A stretch of DNA of 64,000 nucleotides from Streptomyces sp. H27-H5 (GCF_026627505.1 NZ_JAPNLK010000049.1:1-64000); one strand, 5' to 3'; shown: positions 42,931-50,833, numbered from the stretch's first letter. The notes: generated from the sequence alone by a model not told the origin. Numbers and translations are program-made.

Positions 42931-43112
42931 GCTTCATCCGCCGCCGGGCCGAGCAGCGTCGAGCTGAAGCCGCCCACGCCACTGCGACCGCCGTCTGCCC
43001 CACCTGCCAGACCGCACCCGGCACGCCCTGCCACGACGACGGCGCGCCCCGCCCCGACAGCAGCCCCGTCCACGCCCGCCGCTACGAGGAAGCCCAGGAG
43101 GACGCAGCGTGA
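42927..43112 (+). CDS. small zinc-finger protein
   Basis: A 61-residue protein with a basic start (MSFIRRRAEQRRAE), then CPTCQTAPGTPCHDDG and a following HARR: a Cys3-His zinc finger widespread in actinophage early operons. Probably binds DNA. It overlaps both neighbours by 4 bases. Confidence 0.72.
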   Translation: MSFIRRRAEQRRAEAAHATATAVCPTCQTAPGTPCHDDGAPRPDSSPVHARRYEEAQEDAA

Positions 43113-43672
43113 GCGCGAAGCCCACCCGCCGCGAGCAGTACGCCAACATCATCCGCCCCGTCATGCTGTTCGGCCTGCAGGACGCCGAGCTCGACGGCGC
43201 CGGTGGCACCCAACGCATCAACGAGTGGGTCGATTGGATCGCTCAGGTGCTGGCCGAGGCCCGAGACCTCGAACGCGATCTCCTGGAGCTGGATGTTGAG
43301 AGCTGGCGCACCGCAGCCAGCGCCAGCATGACCCGCACCGATCAACTCCGAGGCCAGCTCGAAAACGTTCGCCGCACCCTGGCGGCTGCCGAACTCATTG
43401 AAGACACCCCGCCGGACAGCGACGCCCGTCTCGCCTCGCTTGTCGAAGACGGCCTTGGCGCCTTCTGGGCCCGCCAGGAAGGCCGACCAGTGACCCCGAC
43501 CGAGCAGCAGGCCGACCGCCTCGCCGTTCTCGCCGCAGCCATCCACACCACCCGCCGTCGGTCCGCCTGGACCCGCGAGCAGCAGGCCCGCCACCGCGCC
43601 CGGCTCACCGAGGCGCTCGACGGCACCGAATGGCACCAGCCCATCCCCAACCCGATGCGCCGCACCCCCTGA
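43109..43672 (+). CDS. hypothetical helical protein
   Basis: A 187-residue largely helical, acidic protein beginning VSAKPTRREQYANIIRPVML. No Cys-rich motif or membrane segment. This N-terminus resembles other short proteins of Streptomyces phages, but I cannot assign a family. GTG start overlapping the zinc-finger gene; a perfect hairpin lies 9 bases after the stop. Confidence 0.65.
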   Translation: MSAKPTRREQYANIIRPVMLFGLQDAELDGAGGTQRINEWVDWIAQVLAEARDLERDLLELDVESWRTAASASMTRTDQLRGQLENVRRTLAAAELIEDTPPDSDARLASLVEDGLGAFWARQEGRPVTPTEQQADRLAVLAAAIHTTRRRSAWTREQQARHRARLTEALDGTEWHQPIPNPMRRTP

Positions 43673-43680
43673 ACGCAGGA

Positions 43681-43709
43681 CCGGCCCCCGAGGCGAATTC
43701 GGGGGCCGG
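43681..43709 (+). terminator. intergenic hairpin
   Basis: CCGGCCCCCGA and TCGGGGGCCGG form a perfect 11-bp stem with a 7-base loop between two rightward genes. Confidence 0.55.
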
Positions 43710-43740
43710 CCAGACCAGCCTCTCACGACAGGAGAATCCG

Positions 43741-44169
43741 ATGCCGAACCGCATCCAACGCAAGCGCACCAAAGGCTGGCGCAAGCCCGACAACGCCGTG
43801 ATCGTCAGCCGGCCCAGCCGGTTCGGCAGCCCTTCCAAGATCGCCACGTTGCAGGAGATGGGTTACCTCGATCCGCACGCGGCAGCCGCCTCGTTCTTCG
43901 AGCAGTGGCTCCGAGGAGGCCGCTTCGGCTGGCCGACCGAGGAAGGAGACCTCCGCCGCGAGCAGATCCTGACGGCCCTCCCGTCGCTCCGCGGCAAGGA
44001 TCTCGCCTGCACCTGCCGGCCCGACCAGGCCTGCCATGCCGATGTTCTCCTCGCCTGGGCCGCCATGCCCGAACGGGAACTCGCCGAGCGTGTCGAGCAG
44101 GTGCGGGTGCGGGTGGACTTCCAGCGGGTCAACGACGGCGACAGCCCGATGTACGGCGGTCAATCATGA
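43741..44169 (+). CDS. DUF4326 domain protein
   Basis: A 142-residue protein. The DUF4326 features are the N-terminal IQRKRTKGWRKPDNAVIVSR followed by PSRFGSPS, and the C-terminal LACTCRPDQACHADVLLAWA with its Cys-x-Cys and Cys-His pair, likely a metal site. DUF4326 is common in phages; the function is unknown. ATG after GGAG; the stop overlaps the next gene. Confidence 0.88.
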   Translation: MPNRIQRKRTKGWRKPDNAVIVSRPSRFGSPSKIATLQEMGYLDPHAAAASFFEQWLRGGRFGWPTEEGDLRREQILTALPSLRGKDLACTCRPDQACHADVLLAWAAMPERELAERVEQVRVRVDFQRVNDGDSPMYGGQS

Positions 44170-44477
44170 CCGCGCCCGCCCGGCCGGTGCCGCGCACGGA
44201 TCGGCCGCCGACCCGAGAGCAGCTCCTCGTTCTCGCCGATCGCGCCGAACGAGGCCAGCTGACGGCGGCCGAAACTGCTCGGCTTCGGCGAGGCATTGCC
44301 GCCGCATTCACGATGCGCCGGTCGGCGGCCGGGACTGCCGGAACGCACGCACGGCGCTACCGGGAGGTTCGCCGGAAGTTGCTGGCGGTGGAGGCGTTGA
44401 TGCAGCGAACTCGACGGCAGGGGACGCGCAGTCTCCGGCTCCAGACGCTCGCCGCAGTTCTGCAAGCCGAGCAGTGA
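44166..44477 (+). CDS. small basic helical protein
   Basis: A 103-residue protein with EQLLVLADRAERGQLTAAET and multiple Arg-rich helices, beginning MTAPARPVPRTDRPP. It probably binds nucleic acid, judging by charge only. ATGA overlap with DUF4326. The following 188 bases contain no recognisable gene or structure. Confidence 0.6.
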   Translation: MTAPARPVPRTDRPPTREQLLVLADRAERGQLTAAETARLRRGIAAAFTMRRSAAGTAGTHARRYREVRRKLLAVEALMQRTRRQGTRSLRLQTLAAVLQAEQ

Positions 44478-44665
44478 GTCCAGCCGCACCGCGCCCACCG
44501 CACCCTCTCAGCGCCCGCCTCCGCCCCGAACTGACCGCGCCCGCCCCCCGCGTCGCCCGGATGGCTGACAGGCCGCCAGGGAGGCGCACAGCCCCGCAGT
44601 CACCCCGCCCGCCCGCTGATCCGGTTCTGCCGGCCTCGCACACACCACCCCGACAGGAGACCCGC

Positions 44666-45118
44666 ATGCTGCCCGCCCGCACCAACACCCCCGACGTCAT
44701 CACCCACGACGACGAAGGCCGCGCATCCACCCGCATCAAGCTCAAGCGCGCCTGCAACGGCTGCGCCCAACTCCTCGGCGACGCCGACAACCGCGACGTC
44801 GACGACCGCGGCAACCTCACCGACGTCCGCGCCGAATGCCCTAACTGCGCGCCGCTCGTCACCCTCGAACAGGCCGGTTGCCGCACCTGGCAGCTCACCG
44901 TCCGCAACATCGGCGGCGTTGACCGCGCCCTCGACAGCTACGGCATTTTCGCCAAGGGCTACTGGCAGCCGGACGTCGACGGCAAGAACCGTGTCGTCGG
45001 CCTGCGGATCGGTGACGGCCTCGACCGGCAGGTCGCGTACTTCGAGGACTGGATCATCCGGCACCCCGACGGGCGGATCGACATCCACCGGAAGCCCGCC
45101 GCCGCCCCGTCCGCCTGA
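44666..45118 (+). CDS. hypothetical protein with zinc-binding cysteines
   Basis: A 150-residue protein with CNGCAQLLGDADNRD and ECPNC spaced as a zinc ribbon, followed by a beta-rich C-terminus ending in DWIIRHPDGRIDIHRKP. The ATG at 44666 follows ACAGGAGA. The open frame extends far upstream, but that part is shadow of other genes. No family recognised. Confidence 0.7.
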   Translation: MLPARTNTPDVITHDDEGRASTRIKLKRACNGCAQLLGDADNRDVDDRGNLTDVRAECPNCAPLVTLEQAGCRTWQLTVRNIGGVDRALDSYGIFAKGYWQPDVDGKNRVVGLRIGDGLDRQVAYFEDWIIRHPDGRIDIHRKPAAAPSA

Positions 45119-45141
45119 CCCGCCCGAAGGAGACCCCCGAC

Positions 45142-45534
45142 ATGCACCGCGAGACCCGCTTCCTCATCTCCCGCAAGCCCTACGCCATCGACCTCGACAG
45201 CCTCCGCGTCACCGAACCCGGCCCACACGGATCCGCTTGGGCCCAGGTCGACGCCGTCTGGTTCCGGCGCCGCAACGGCATCACGATCGCCTGCACCGGC
45301 ACTCTCCGCGACCTCCAGGACCGCACCCCGGGCGACGTCCATGAGTTCCTCGCCGCGTTCACCGACGGCCGGTACGGCGGCAACTGCCACGGCAGGTGGG
45401 ACGGCGAGCGGTACTGGGGTGCGCAGACGCCGTTCCAAATGGCCCTCGACCTGACCGTCCTCGAACCCATGCTCGCCGACTACCCGAACATCCCCGAGGG
45501 CTATGACGGCTGGTGGACGTTCCAGCCCGCCTGA
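45142..45534 (+). CDS. hypothetical protein
   Basis: A 130-residue protein, MHRETRFLISRKPYAIDLDS onward, ending YDGWWTFQPA. It is a mixed alpha/beta protein with several Trp and no motif I recognise. It follows the previous gene by 23 bases, with GAAGGAG before the ATG. Confidence 0.62.
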   Translation: MHRETRFLISRKPYAIDLDSLRVTEPGPHGSAWAQVDAVWFRRRNGITIACTGTLRDLQDRTPGDVHEFLAAFTDGRYGGNCHGRWDGERYWGAQTPFQMALDLTVLEPMLADYPNIPEGYDGWWTFQPA

Positions 45535-45552
45535 CCCGCCCCTACCGCAGTA

Positions 45553-45583
45553 CCGCCGCCCCGGGGGCTATCCGGGGCGGCGG
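45553..45583 (+). terminator. intergenic hairpin
   Basis: CCGCCGCCCCGG and CCGGGGCGGCGG form a perfect 12-bp stem with a 7-base loop between the 130-residue gene and the XF1762-type gene. Confidence 0.55.
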
Positions 45584-45619
45584 CCACCACCAGCATCCCA
45601 CCCACCCCAGGAGCAGACC

Positions 45620-46267
45620 GTGACCCAGCGCTCCGGCCAGCAGCGTCTGACCGTCATACCCCTTGCCCTGCGCGACGCCGCGGACGCAGTCGACCGACTG
45701 CACCGCCACCACCGCCGGCCCACCGGTCATAGGTTCAGCCTCGGCGTACTCCGCGAGGACGGCGTCCTGTGCGGCGTCGCCATTGTCGGCCGGCCCGTCG
45801 CTCGCATGCTCGACACCGGATGGCAGGTCGAGGTCACCCGCGTCGCCACCGACGGCACCCCCAACGCGTGCTCCGCCCTGTACGGGGCCGCGTGGCGTAC
45901 AGCGTCCGCCGCGGGCTACCTGCGGGCCATCACGTACACGCAGGACGGGGAGTCCGGCGCGAGTCTCCGCGGTGCCGGGTGGCGGCAGATCGCGGTGTTG
46001 CGACCGCGGGCCGGATGGGACACCCCGGCTCGGGCACGGGCCGACCGCGGTACGGACGGCGTTGGCCGGGTCCTGTGGGAGCGGGCGCGGGTGGACGCTC
46101 CAGTGCTGCCGACCCTCTCCGCCCTGCGTGACGAAATGCGTGACGAAATCCCCTGCCCGGCCGTCGGGTGCGGACGCCCCGTCACACAGACACCCCGAGG
46201 CCGCCCCGCCCTGTACTGCTCCCGCGCGTGCCGCCAACGCGCCTACCGACACCGCGCCTCCGCCTGA
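45620..46267 (+). CDS. XF1762 family GNAT-like protein with C-terminal zinc finger
   Basis: A 215-residue protein. The first 150 residues match the XF1762 family: LTVIPLALRDAADAVDRLHR, FSLGVLREDGVLCGVAIVGR and NACSALYGAAWRTASAAGYL are its hallmarks, with a GNAT acetyltransferase-like fold. The C-terminal 40 residues add CPAVGCGRPVTQ and YCSRACRQRAYRHR, a zinc finger typical of HNH/CGNR-like proteins. Substrate unknown; the family is frequent in phages. GTG start. Confidence 0.82.
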   Translation: MTQRSGQQRLTVIPLALRDAADAVDRLHRHHRRPTGHRFSLGVLREDGVLCGVAIVGRPVARMLDTGWQVEVTRVATDGTPNACSALYGAAWRTASAAGYLRAITYTQDGESGASLRGAGWRQIAVLRPRAGWDTPARARADRGTDGVGRVLWERARVDAPVLPTLSALRDEMRDEIPCPAVGCGRPVTQTPRGRPALYCSRACRQRAYRHRASA

Positions 46268-46277
46268 CCCCCGCCCC

Positions 46278-46304
46278 GGCCGGCCTGTCACCCGCGGGCC
46301 GGCC
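46278..46304 (+). terminator. intergenic hairpin
   Basis: GGCCGGCC repeated on both sides of an 11-base loop forms an 8-bp stem in the gap after the XF1762-type gene. Confidence 0.4.
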
Positions 46305-46327
46305 ACCCCGACACCAGGAGCAGCACC

Positions 46328-46636
46328 GTGACCTTCACGTTCAGGCCCCCGCCCGGCGGACGTATCCGTGTCGACAGCGTCACGGCCGCCGACGGCCCGC
46401 ACATCTGGCTCAGCGTCACCAACACCCGGGCCGAGCACGCCGCGGTGTTCATCCCGCTCGACCGGTTGGAGGAGGTCATCGCCGGACTCCGCGAGATCGC
46501 CCGGCAGCAGGCCGCCGTCCAGCCCGTGCCGTCTGCCGGCTGCCAGTGCATCGCCCAGACCACAGCCGCGAACCGGATCTACTGCGACCCCTGCCGGACC
46601 GGTAGCGCCGACGAGCAGACCGGGAGCGCGGCATGA
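46328..46636 (+). CDS. hypothetical protein
   Basis: A 102-residue protein. The first 65 residues look like a beta sheet plus one helix (IRVDSVTAADGPHIWLSV, LDRLEEVIAGLREIARQQ), and the end has CQC and YCDPC cysteines. No family. GTG start; ATGA overlap with the next gene. Confidence 0.6.
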   Translation: MTFTFRPPPGGRIRVDSVTAADGPHIWLSVTNTRAEHAAVFIPLDRLEEVIAGLREIARQQAAVQPVPSAGCQCIAQTTAANRIYCDPCRTGSADEQTGSAA

Positions 46637-46845
46637 GCGAGCAGCCCGCGCCCGAGATGCGACAGATCGTCGTCCACCCCGCGATCTGGGACAGCCTCGA
46701 AGCCTGGCTCGGCAGCCGCGGCATCGAGCTCGGACAGATCCCGACCGAGCACCTCGGAGACGACCTGCCGACCTACGTCATGATCCCGGCGCAGCGGCAC
46801 ATCGACCGCGCCCGCCGCGAACTCGCTGGCGAGGCCGAGGAGTAG
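46633..46845 (+). CDS. 70-residue protein
   Basis: A small acidic protein, MSEQPAPEMRQIVVHPAIWD onward, including a WLGSRGIELGQIPTEHLG stretch. It looks like a compact alpha/beta domain. Unknown. It overlaps the previous gene by 4 bases. Confidence 0.6.
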   Translation: MSEQPAPEMRQIVVHPAIWDSLEAWLGSRGIELGQIPTEHLGDDLPTYVMIPAQRHIDRARRELAGEAEE

Positions 46846-46847
46846 CC

Positions 46848-47105
46848 GTGCTGACCCTGCTGCTCGTCGTCGCCGGCCTCGTCGTGATGGTCCTCGCCTC
46901 GATCCTCATCGGCGCGCTCGCCGGCCGGACCGTCCGCCACGGCGAGCAGCAGGACCGCCAGACCCGCCACACGGACCCCCACGCCGCGTACTGGGGGCGC
47001 GAGCCACAGCGCCCCACCCCCGCCCGCACAGCCCGCCACAGAGGCACACACGCCCGACAACGCCCCCACTGGGCACGCACCGACCGACACCAAGGAGACC
47101 GATGA
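46848..47105 (+). CDS. single-TM small protein with basic tail
   Basis: An 85-residue protein with one N-terminal membrane helix (LTLLLVVAGLVVMVLASILI) and a very Arg/His-rich soluble tail. GTG start 2 bases after the preceding TAG. Function unknown; the topology resembles phage membrane-associated small proteins. Confidence 0.55.
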   Translation: MLTLLLVVAGLVVMVLASILIGALAGRTVRHGEQQDRQTRHTDPHAAYWGREPQRPTPARTARHRGTHARQRPHWARTDRHQGDR

Positions 47106-47326
47106 CACCCGCCGACGAACTTCAGGCCGCCGCGCTCCAGTTGAGGAACCCGTTCCGTCGCGACAACGCGGCGCTCGTCATCGACGCCGAGGTAGCCGAC
47201 CCGCTCGCCGACTGGCTCGACACGGCAGCGACCTACTACGCCCCGGGCCCCACACACCCGACGCACGTGGTGCACGCCCTCGCCGTTGCCCGCGCCATCC
47301 TCGGCACCGACGGGAGCAGCCGGTGA
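47102..47326 (+). CDS. 74-residue protein
   Basis: A helical small protein beginning MTPADELQAAALQLRNPFRR, with DPLADWLDTAATYYAPGP near the centre. Similar short proteins with a D-x-L-A-x-W-L-x2-A pattern are common in Streptomyces phage genomes. Overlaps both neighbours by 4 bases. Confidence 0.6.
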   Translation: MTPADELQAAALQLRNPFRRDNAALVIDAEVADPLADWLDTAATYYAPGPTHPTHVVHALAVARAILGTDGSSR

Positions 47327-47460
47327 GCCTCCTCGACCGCCTCCGCATCCTCGCCACCCACCTTCGCCGAGGACTCCACGCGCCGTGCCCAACCGACTGC
47401 GGCGAAGGCCACACCTACCGCCGGCCCTGCGAAATCGCACGAGCAAGGAGCCCCCGGTGA
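47323..47460 (+). CDS. 45-residue Cys-containing protein
   Basis: GTG start overlapping the previous TGA. The peptide MSLLDRLRILATHLRRGLHA ends with CPTDCGEGHTYRRPCE, three cysteines and a His that could hold one zinc. Overlaps at both ends support it as a gene. Confidence 0.5.
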   Translation: MSLLDRLRILATHLRRGLHAPCPTDCGEGHTYRRPCEIARARSPR

Positions 47461-47564
47461 CCCCCACCGACCTCGCCCTCCTCATCCCCCTGACCGTCAT
47501 CGTCGCCGCCATCACCACCGCCGCAGCGATCACCGCCCTCGTCATCGCATGGAGGCAGCGGTGA
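47457..47564 (+). CDS. 35-residue single-TM peptide
   Basis: VTPTDLALLIPLTVIVAAIT continuing to TAAAITALVIAWRQR is essentially one membrane helix. Both ends use GTGA overlaps with neighbouring genes, which argues that it is translated. Confidence 0.5.
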   Translation: MTPTDLALLIPLTVIVAAITTAAAITALVIAWRQR

Positions 47565-47761
47565 CCGGCCAGCTGGAGCTGTGGCATGACGGCTGGGACA
47601 TCGAGCCGTGCGATACCGCGCCACCGCCTCGCCGCCGCCCCCGAAAGGTGAAGACGGGCCACATCGACTCCGACGCCGGACGAGCAGCAGGCGGGAAGCG
47701 GCTCCGCGTACCCCGAGGACGAGTCCCCATCACCGACGTCAGAACCGGGAGCTACCTGTGA
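47561..47761 (+). CDS. 66-residue basic protein
   Basis: The product begins VTGQLELWHDGWDIEPCDTA and becomes Arg/Lys-rich. The GTG at 47561 is chosen for the GTGA overlap; an in-frame ATG at 47549 would add four residues. No family. Confidence 0.5.
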   Translation: MTGQLELWHDGWDIEPCDTAPPPRRRPRKVKTGHIDSDAGRAAGGKRLRVPRGRVPITDVRTGSYL

Positions 47762-48042
47762 CCCCCGACGACCTGCGGGCCGCGATAGCCCGCGACTGCC
47801 CGCACCGCCTCGACGACTACGACGCCCACCGCGGCGTCTTCGAGGCCCGCGGATGGCGGCTCGGTCCCGCGTTCATCGAGCTCTGGCGCCGGGAGCACGC
47901 CATCGGCAGCCGGCCGCGCGTCGAGGAGCGCATCGACCGGCTGTACCAGTCAGCGCAGAACAGCCGATTCGCCTGGCGCTCACGACGCCTCCTCGCCAAA
48001 GCCGCCCGCATCCGACATGAGATCGCAGAGGGACTCAAGTGA
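47758..48042 (+). CDS. 94-residue protein
   Basis: A basic helical protein, VTPDDLRAAIARDCPHRLDD onward, including WRLGPAFIELWRREHAIGSR. No motif recognised. Overlaps both neighbours by 4 bases. Confidence 0.58.
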   Translation: MTPDDLRAAIARDCPHRLDDYDAHRGVFEARGWRLGPAFIELWRREHAIGSRPRVEERIDRLYQSAQNSRFAWRSRRLLAKAARIRHEIAEGLK

Positions 48043-48749
48043 CCGACGAAACCGAACGTCGCCGCAACGCACTCGCCTTCAACGCCGTACAGCCGGCCCT
48101 CAAGGCGCACGGGGAACGGCTCCCGATGTCCGTCCGGAAGGCGGTCGCCGACGCTGTGCTCGCCGCGGTCGACGCCGCCACCGGCTACTGCCCGCACTGC
48201 GGACGCGGAGACGCCGGCCCCACCGCCGACGAGTACGAGACGCTCCGCCGCCGCGCCATCGGCCACGTCGAGATCATCGGCGACGTCCGCGACTGGGCCC
48301 GCAAGCACCTGACCCCCGAACAGCAGGACCACCTGCGGGACGTGCTCAGTCGGGGACGGAAGGCCGACGAGGCGACTGATCGAACAGAGGAGGCCCTCGT
48401 AACCGCCGAGCGCTGCCACCTGGAGAACCACCACGCCCGGGTCGAAGACGGTCGGGCCGACCGGGAAGCTCTCGCCCGAGTCCGCGCCGCCATCTCCGAC
48501 CTCGCCGGCGAACGCCTGCTGTCGAGCGACATGCGCAAGGCCGTCGTCACCGCCATCGAGCGACCCGCCGAGCAGTCGATCCTCAGGCCGACCCACGACG
48601 ACGGAACCCCGTACCAGTACAACGAGATCGTCGTCGAAGGGTGGAGCCACTGCGACGGATGTCGCACGTGGATCCGTGGCTACACCGGCAGCAACCCCCA
48701 CCTGTGCGACGCGGATCGGCAGACGGTCGGCAAGGAGGCCCGCCCGTGA
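48039..48749 (+). CDS. hypothetical protein with zinc-binding cysteine pairs
   Basis: A 236-residue protein. It has YCPHCGRGDAG near residue 48 and a CDGCRTWIRGYTG motif near 205, so probably two zinc sites, joined by a long helical region (residues 65-180). GTG start in an overlap. Streptomyces phages and genomic islands often carry such proteins; function unknown. Confidence 0.65.
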   Translation: MTDETERRRNALAFNAVQPALKAHGERLPMSVRKAVADAVLAAVDAATGYCPHCGRGDAGPTADEYETLRRRAIGHVEIIGDVRDWARKHLTPEQQDHLRDVLSRGRKADEATDRTEEALVTAERCHLENHHARVEDGRADREALARVRAAISDLAGERLLSSDMRKAVVTAIERPAEQSILRPTHDDGTPYQYNEIVVEGWSHCDGCRTWIRGYTGSNPHLCDADRQTVGKEARP

Positions 48750-48937
48750 CCGCCAAGCGGATCATCGCCCGCTGCACCGCCGTGACAGTCGGCCTGTTCC
48801 TCGTCGCCAGCGCGACCGCCGGCGCCTACCTCGATGGCGGCTGGCCCCTCGTCGCGGCTACGTGGGTCATCGTCCTCGCCGTCGCCGCCGCGGCCTGCGC
48901 CCTGACCTGGGCCATCGACAACTGGAACGCCCGCTAG
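48746..48937 (+). CDS. two-TM small protein
   Basis: A 63-residue protein made of two membrane helices (TAVTVGLFLVASATAGAYL and VAATWVIVLAVAAAACALTW) with short polar ends. GTG start overlapping the previous stop. Function unknown. Confidence 0.55.
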   Translation: MTAKRIIARCTAVTVGLFLVASATAGAYLDGGWPLVAATWVIVLAVAAAACALTWAIDNWNAR

Positions 48938-48977
48938 CCCACAGCCCCACCCGCACCGCACCGCACAGGAGCCTGCC

Positions 48978-49628
48978 GTGACCGAATGCATCGCCGCCAC
49001 CTGCAGCCGTGAACTCCGCGACCACGAGATAACAGCACTTCAACTCGTCTGTGATCCCTGCCTGCACGCGATGAGGGCGTGGCTGACCTCGATCCCCGGC
49101 CAGATGGTCGTCCTCCGCGAGGGCAGCATGCAGCGGGAGGTCAGTGGCGGTGGCCGGACCGGCACCCGCACCGCACCCCTCCCCGGCCGGCTCGACACCC
49201 TCAACCTGTGCGGACCCGCCGCGACAGGCACCGTCATCGACCGGCACGGCGACCAGACCGGCGACATCCCCATCGTCGGAACGCTCGGCAGCTGGGTGCG
49301 GCTGATCATCGAAGAGCGGCCCGCCAAACCCCCGACCACAGCCACCGAGACCACGCTCGCCGCCTGGCTCGTCCTCCACCTCGGCTGGGCCAGCCAGCAG
49401 CCGTGGGTCGCCGAGATGCGGTCCGAGCTGCACGACATGATGTCGGCGATCTGGCGGATCACCTCCCTCGAACCCCGTACCCGAGCCGTCAGCCGCCCCT
49501 GCCCCCGCTGCCAGTACCTCGGGCTGATCGAACGAGACTGGGCGCAGTACACCGAATGCACCGGCTGCGGTGGACTCTGGACCAAGGACGAACTCAACGC
49601 CGACGCGCTCAGGCGAGCCGCCGCATGA
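48978..49628 (+). CDS. hypothetical phage-type protein with N- and C-terminal zinc ribbons
   Basis: A 216-residue protein starting VTECIAATCSRELRDHEITA with a nearby VCDPCLHAM, and ending with CPRCQYLGLIERDW and ECTGCGGLW. The middle holds RLDTLNLCGPAATGTVID and AAWLVLHLGWASQQPWVAEM. This architecture is common in Streptomyces prophages; I cannot assign a function. It is the last gene before a strong terminator. Confidence 0.68.
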   Translation: MTECIAATCSRELRDHEITALQLVCDPCLHAMRAWLTSIPGQMVVLREGSMQREVSGGGRTGTRTAPLPGRLDTLNLCGPAATGTVIDRHGDQTGDIPIVGTLGSWVRLIIEERPAKPPTTATETTLAAWLVLHLGWASQQPWVAEMRSELHDMMSAIWRITSLEPRTRAVSRPCPRCQYLGLIERDWAQYTECTGCGGLWTKDELNADALRRAAA

Positions 49629-49630
49629 CA

Positions 49631-49666
49631 GAAGCCCCCGCTGCCTGACGAGGCGGCGGGGGCTTC
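49631..49666. terminator. bidirectional terminator
   Basis: A 16-bp stem (49631-49646 with 49651-49666, one G-T pair) with a GACG loop lies between the end of the rightward gene array and the leftward GntR gene. Confidence 0.75.
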
Positions 49667-49679
49667 GGCGTGTCCGGGG

Positions 49680-50456
49680 TCAGGCGGTGCGGGGCCAGGC
49701 GGCAGACTCGTCGCGCTCCACGTGGTATGAGACGCCGAACTGCGATGCGGCCATGCTGGTTTCGTTGACCTCCACCGCCACGAGCGCACCGTCTCGCATG
49801 ATCCGAGCCTCCCGCGTCACGACGAGAACCGGGCTGCCTGCCGGAATGCGCAGCGCTCTTTGCTCATCTTCGTTCGGGTGTCTTGCCGAGACCGTCTCGC
49901 GCCACTGCAGAGCCGCGCCGAAGTGGTCCTCGAATCGGTCGTAGATGCCGCCAGGTCCCGCCTGCTCGGCGCCTGCTGCCGGGACTTCCGCGACCACCCA
50001 CATGGGGATGTAGCTGATCGCGACCTGGTGGGCGGTGGTCGAGCCGGCCGGGCCCATGAGCCGGCGACGCGTAATCAGGTCTTGACCGCGGGGCGCCCCG
50101 AGCAGATCGGCGATGTGACTGGGAGGGACGGAGAAGCCGCGACTTGGCTTCTCGATGGCCGCCCAGTCCTGCGCGTTACGGTCGAAGAAGTAGCCGATCT
50201 CGTCGCGGTAGACCAGTCGATCCCTGACGACGGTCAGGTGGCGGGGGCGCTCCTTCACGCGGGCCGGGTGCCGACGGGTCAGGGTGAGGTAGCCCTCGGT
50301 GGCCAGCTGTCTGACTGCCTTCTGGGCGGTGGCGCGGGCCACGCCATGGGTCTCGGCGAGTTCGGCGGCGGACGGCAGAGCTCCCCCCGGCGGATAGTCG
50401 CCCGCCTCAATCGCGGCGCGGATCGAGTCCGCGACCTGGTGGGTAGCTCCTGTCAT
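49680..50456 (-). CDS. GntR/UTRA family repressor (KorSA-like)
   Basis: A 258-residue regulator. The N-terminal winged helix (about 5-68) has HQVADSIRAAIEAGDYPPGG, ALPSAAELAETHGVARATAQ and KAVRQLATEGYL, and the UTRA effector domain covers about 95-245. It is the only leftward gene of the element and diverges from the second rightward operon. This is like KorSA/TraR, which repress transfer genes of Streptomyces plasmids and AICEs. A GAGGAGG site precedes the ATG at 50456. A palindrome at its -35 region suggests autoregulation. Confidence 0.85.
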   Translation of the reverse strand: MTGATHQVADSIRAAIEAGDYPPGGALPSAAELAETHGVARATAQKAVRQLATEGYLTLTRRHPARVKERPRHLTVVRDRLVYRDEIGYFFDRNAQDWAAIEKPSRGFSVPPSHIADLLGAPRGQDLITRRRLMGPAGSTTAHQVAISYIPMWVVAEVPAAGAEQAGPGGIYDRFEDHFGAALQWRETVSARHPNEDEQRALRIPAGSPVLVVTREARIMRDGALVAVEVNETSMAASQFGVSYHVERDESAAWPRTA

Positions 50457-50477
50457 CCGTCCTCCTCGGTAGATTTC

Positions 50478-50531
50478 ACGGTCTTTCCTCTTCGTAGAGT
50501 ATCCCACCAGCTGTAGACCGTGCTACGGTCT
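50478..50531. promoter_or_regulatory. divergent promoter region with GntR operator
   Basis: AGACCGT (50515-50521) and ACGGTCT (50525-50531) form a perfect inverted repeat with spacer GCT, and a further ACGGTCT half-site lies at 50478-50484. On the minus strand TACTCT (50502-50497) is a plausible -10 for the repressor gene, with the palindrome over its -35. Binding here would control both the repressor and the rightward operon. Confidence 0.55.
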
Positions 50532-50632
50532 GTGCTGTCGAAACAAGGCGACCCCAAGTCGGCGGTGTTGGTAGCACCTGTGACCTGGGGCCTAAGACCC
50601 CACCACCTGCGTACACAGGAGGAGTGATCCTG

Positions 50633-50833
50633 ATGGAGGATCGTAGTACGGCTACCGCTGGTAGCACGCACCGGACACAGGTAGAGCGTCCCACCCCGGC
50701 CCGCCGCCTGATCGCCGCCAGCATCAAGCGCGGCCCGGCCGCCTGGCGCATCGAGCAGCCCGCGATGTCGGCCGCCGACAAGGCCGCACACGCCGCCGCC
50801 ACCCACGTCCGCCGCCGGCCGAGCGCCGCCTGA
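50633..50833 (+). CDS. 66-residue basic protein, first gene of the second operon
   Basis: Begins MEDRSTATAGSTHRTQVERP after a strong AGGAGG, about 100 bases downstream of the operator. The C-terminal half is Ala/Arg-rich and helical. No family. The stop overlaps the next ATG (TGATG). Confidence 0.55.
   Translation: MEDRSTATAGSTHRTQVERPTPARRLIAASIKRGPAAWRIEQPAMSAADKAAHAAATHVRRRPSAA

Noticed and set aside
44478..44665. Possible N-terminal extension of the 150-residue zinc protein through this gap
   Set aside because: The frame is open, but the encoded sequence is low-complexity Pro/Arg/Ala and a good ribosome site precedes the ATG at 44666.
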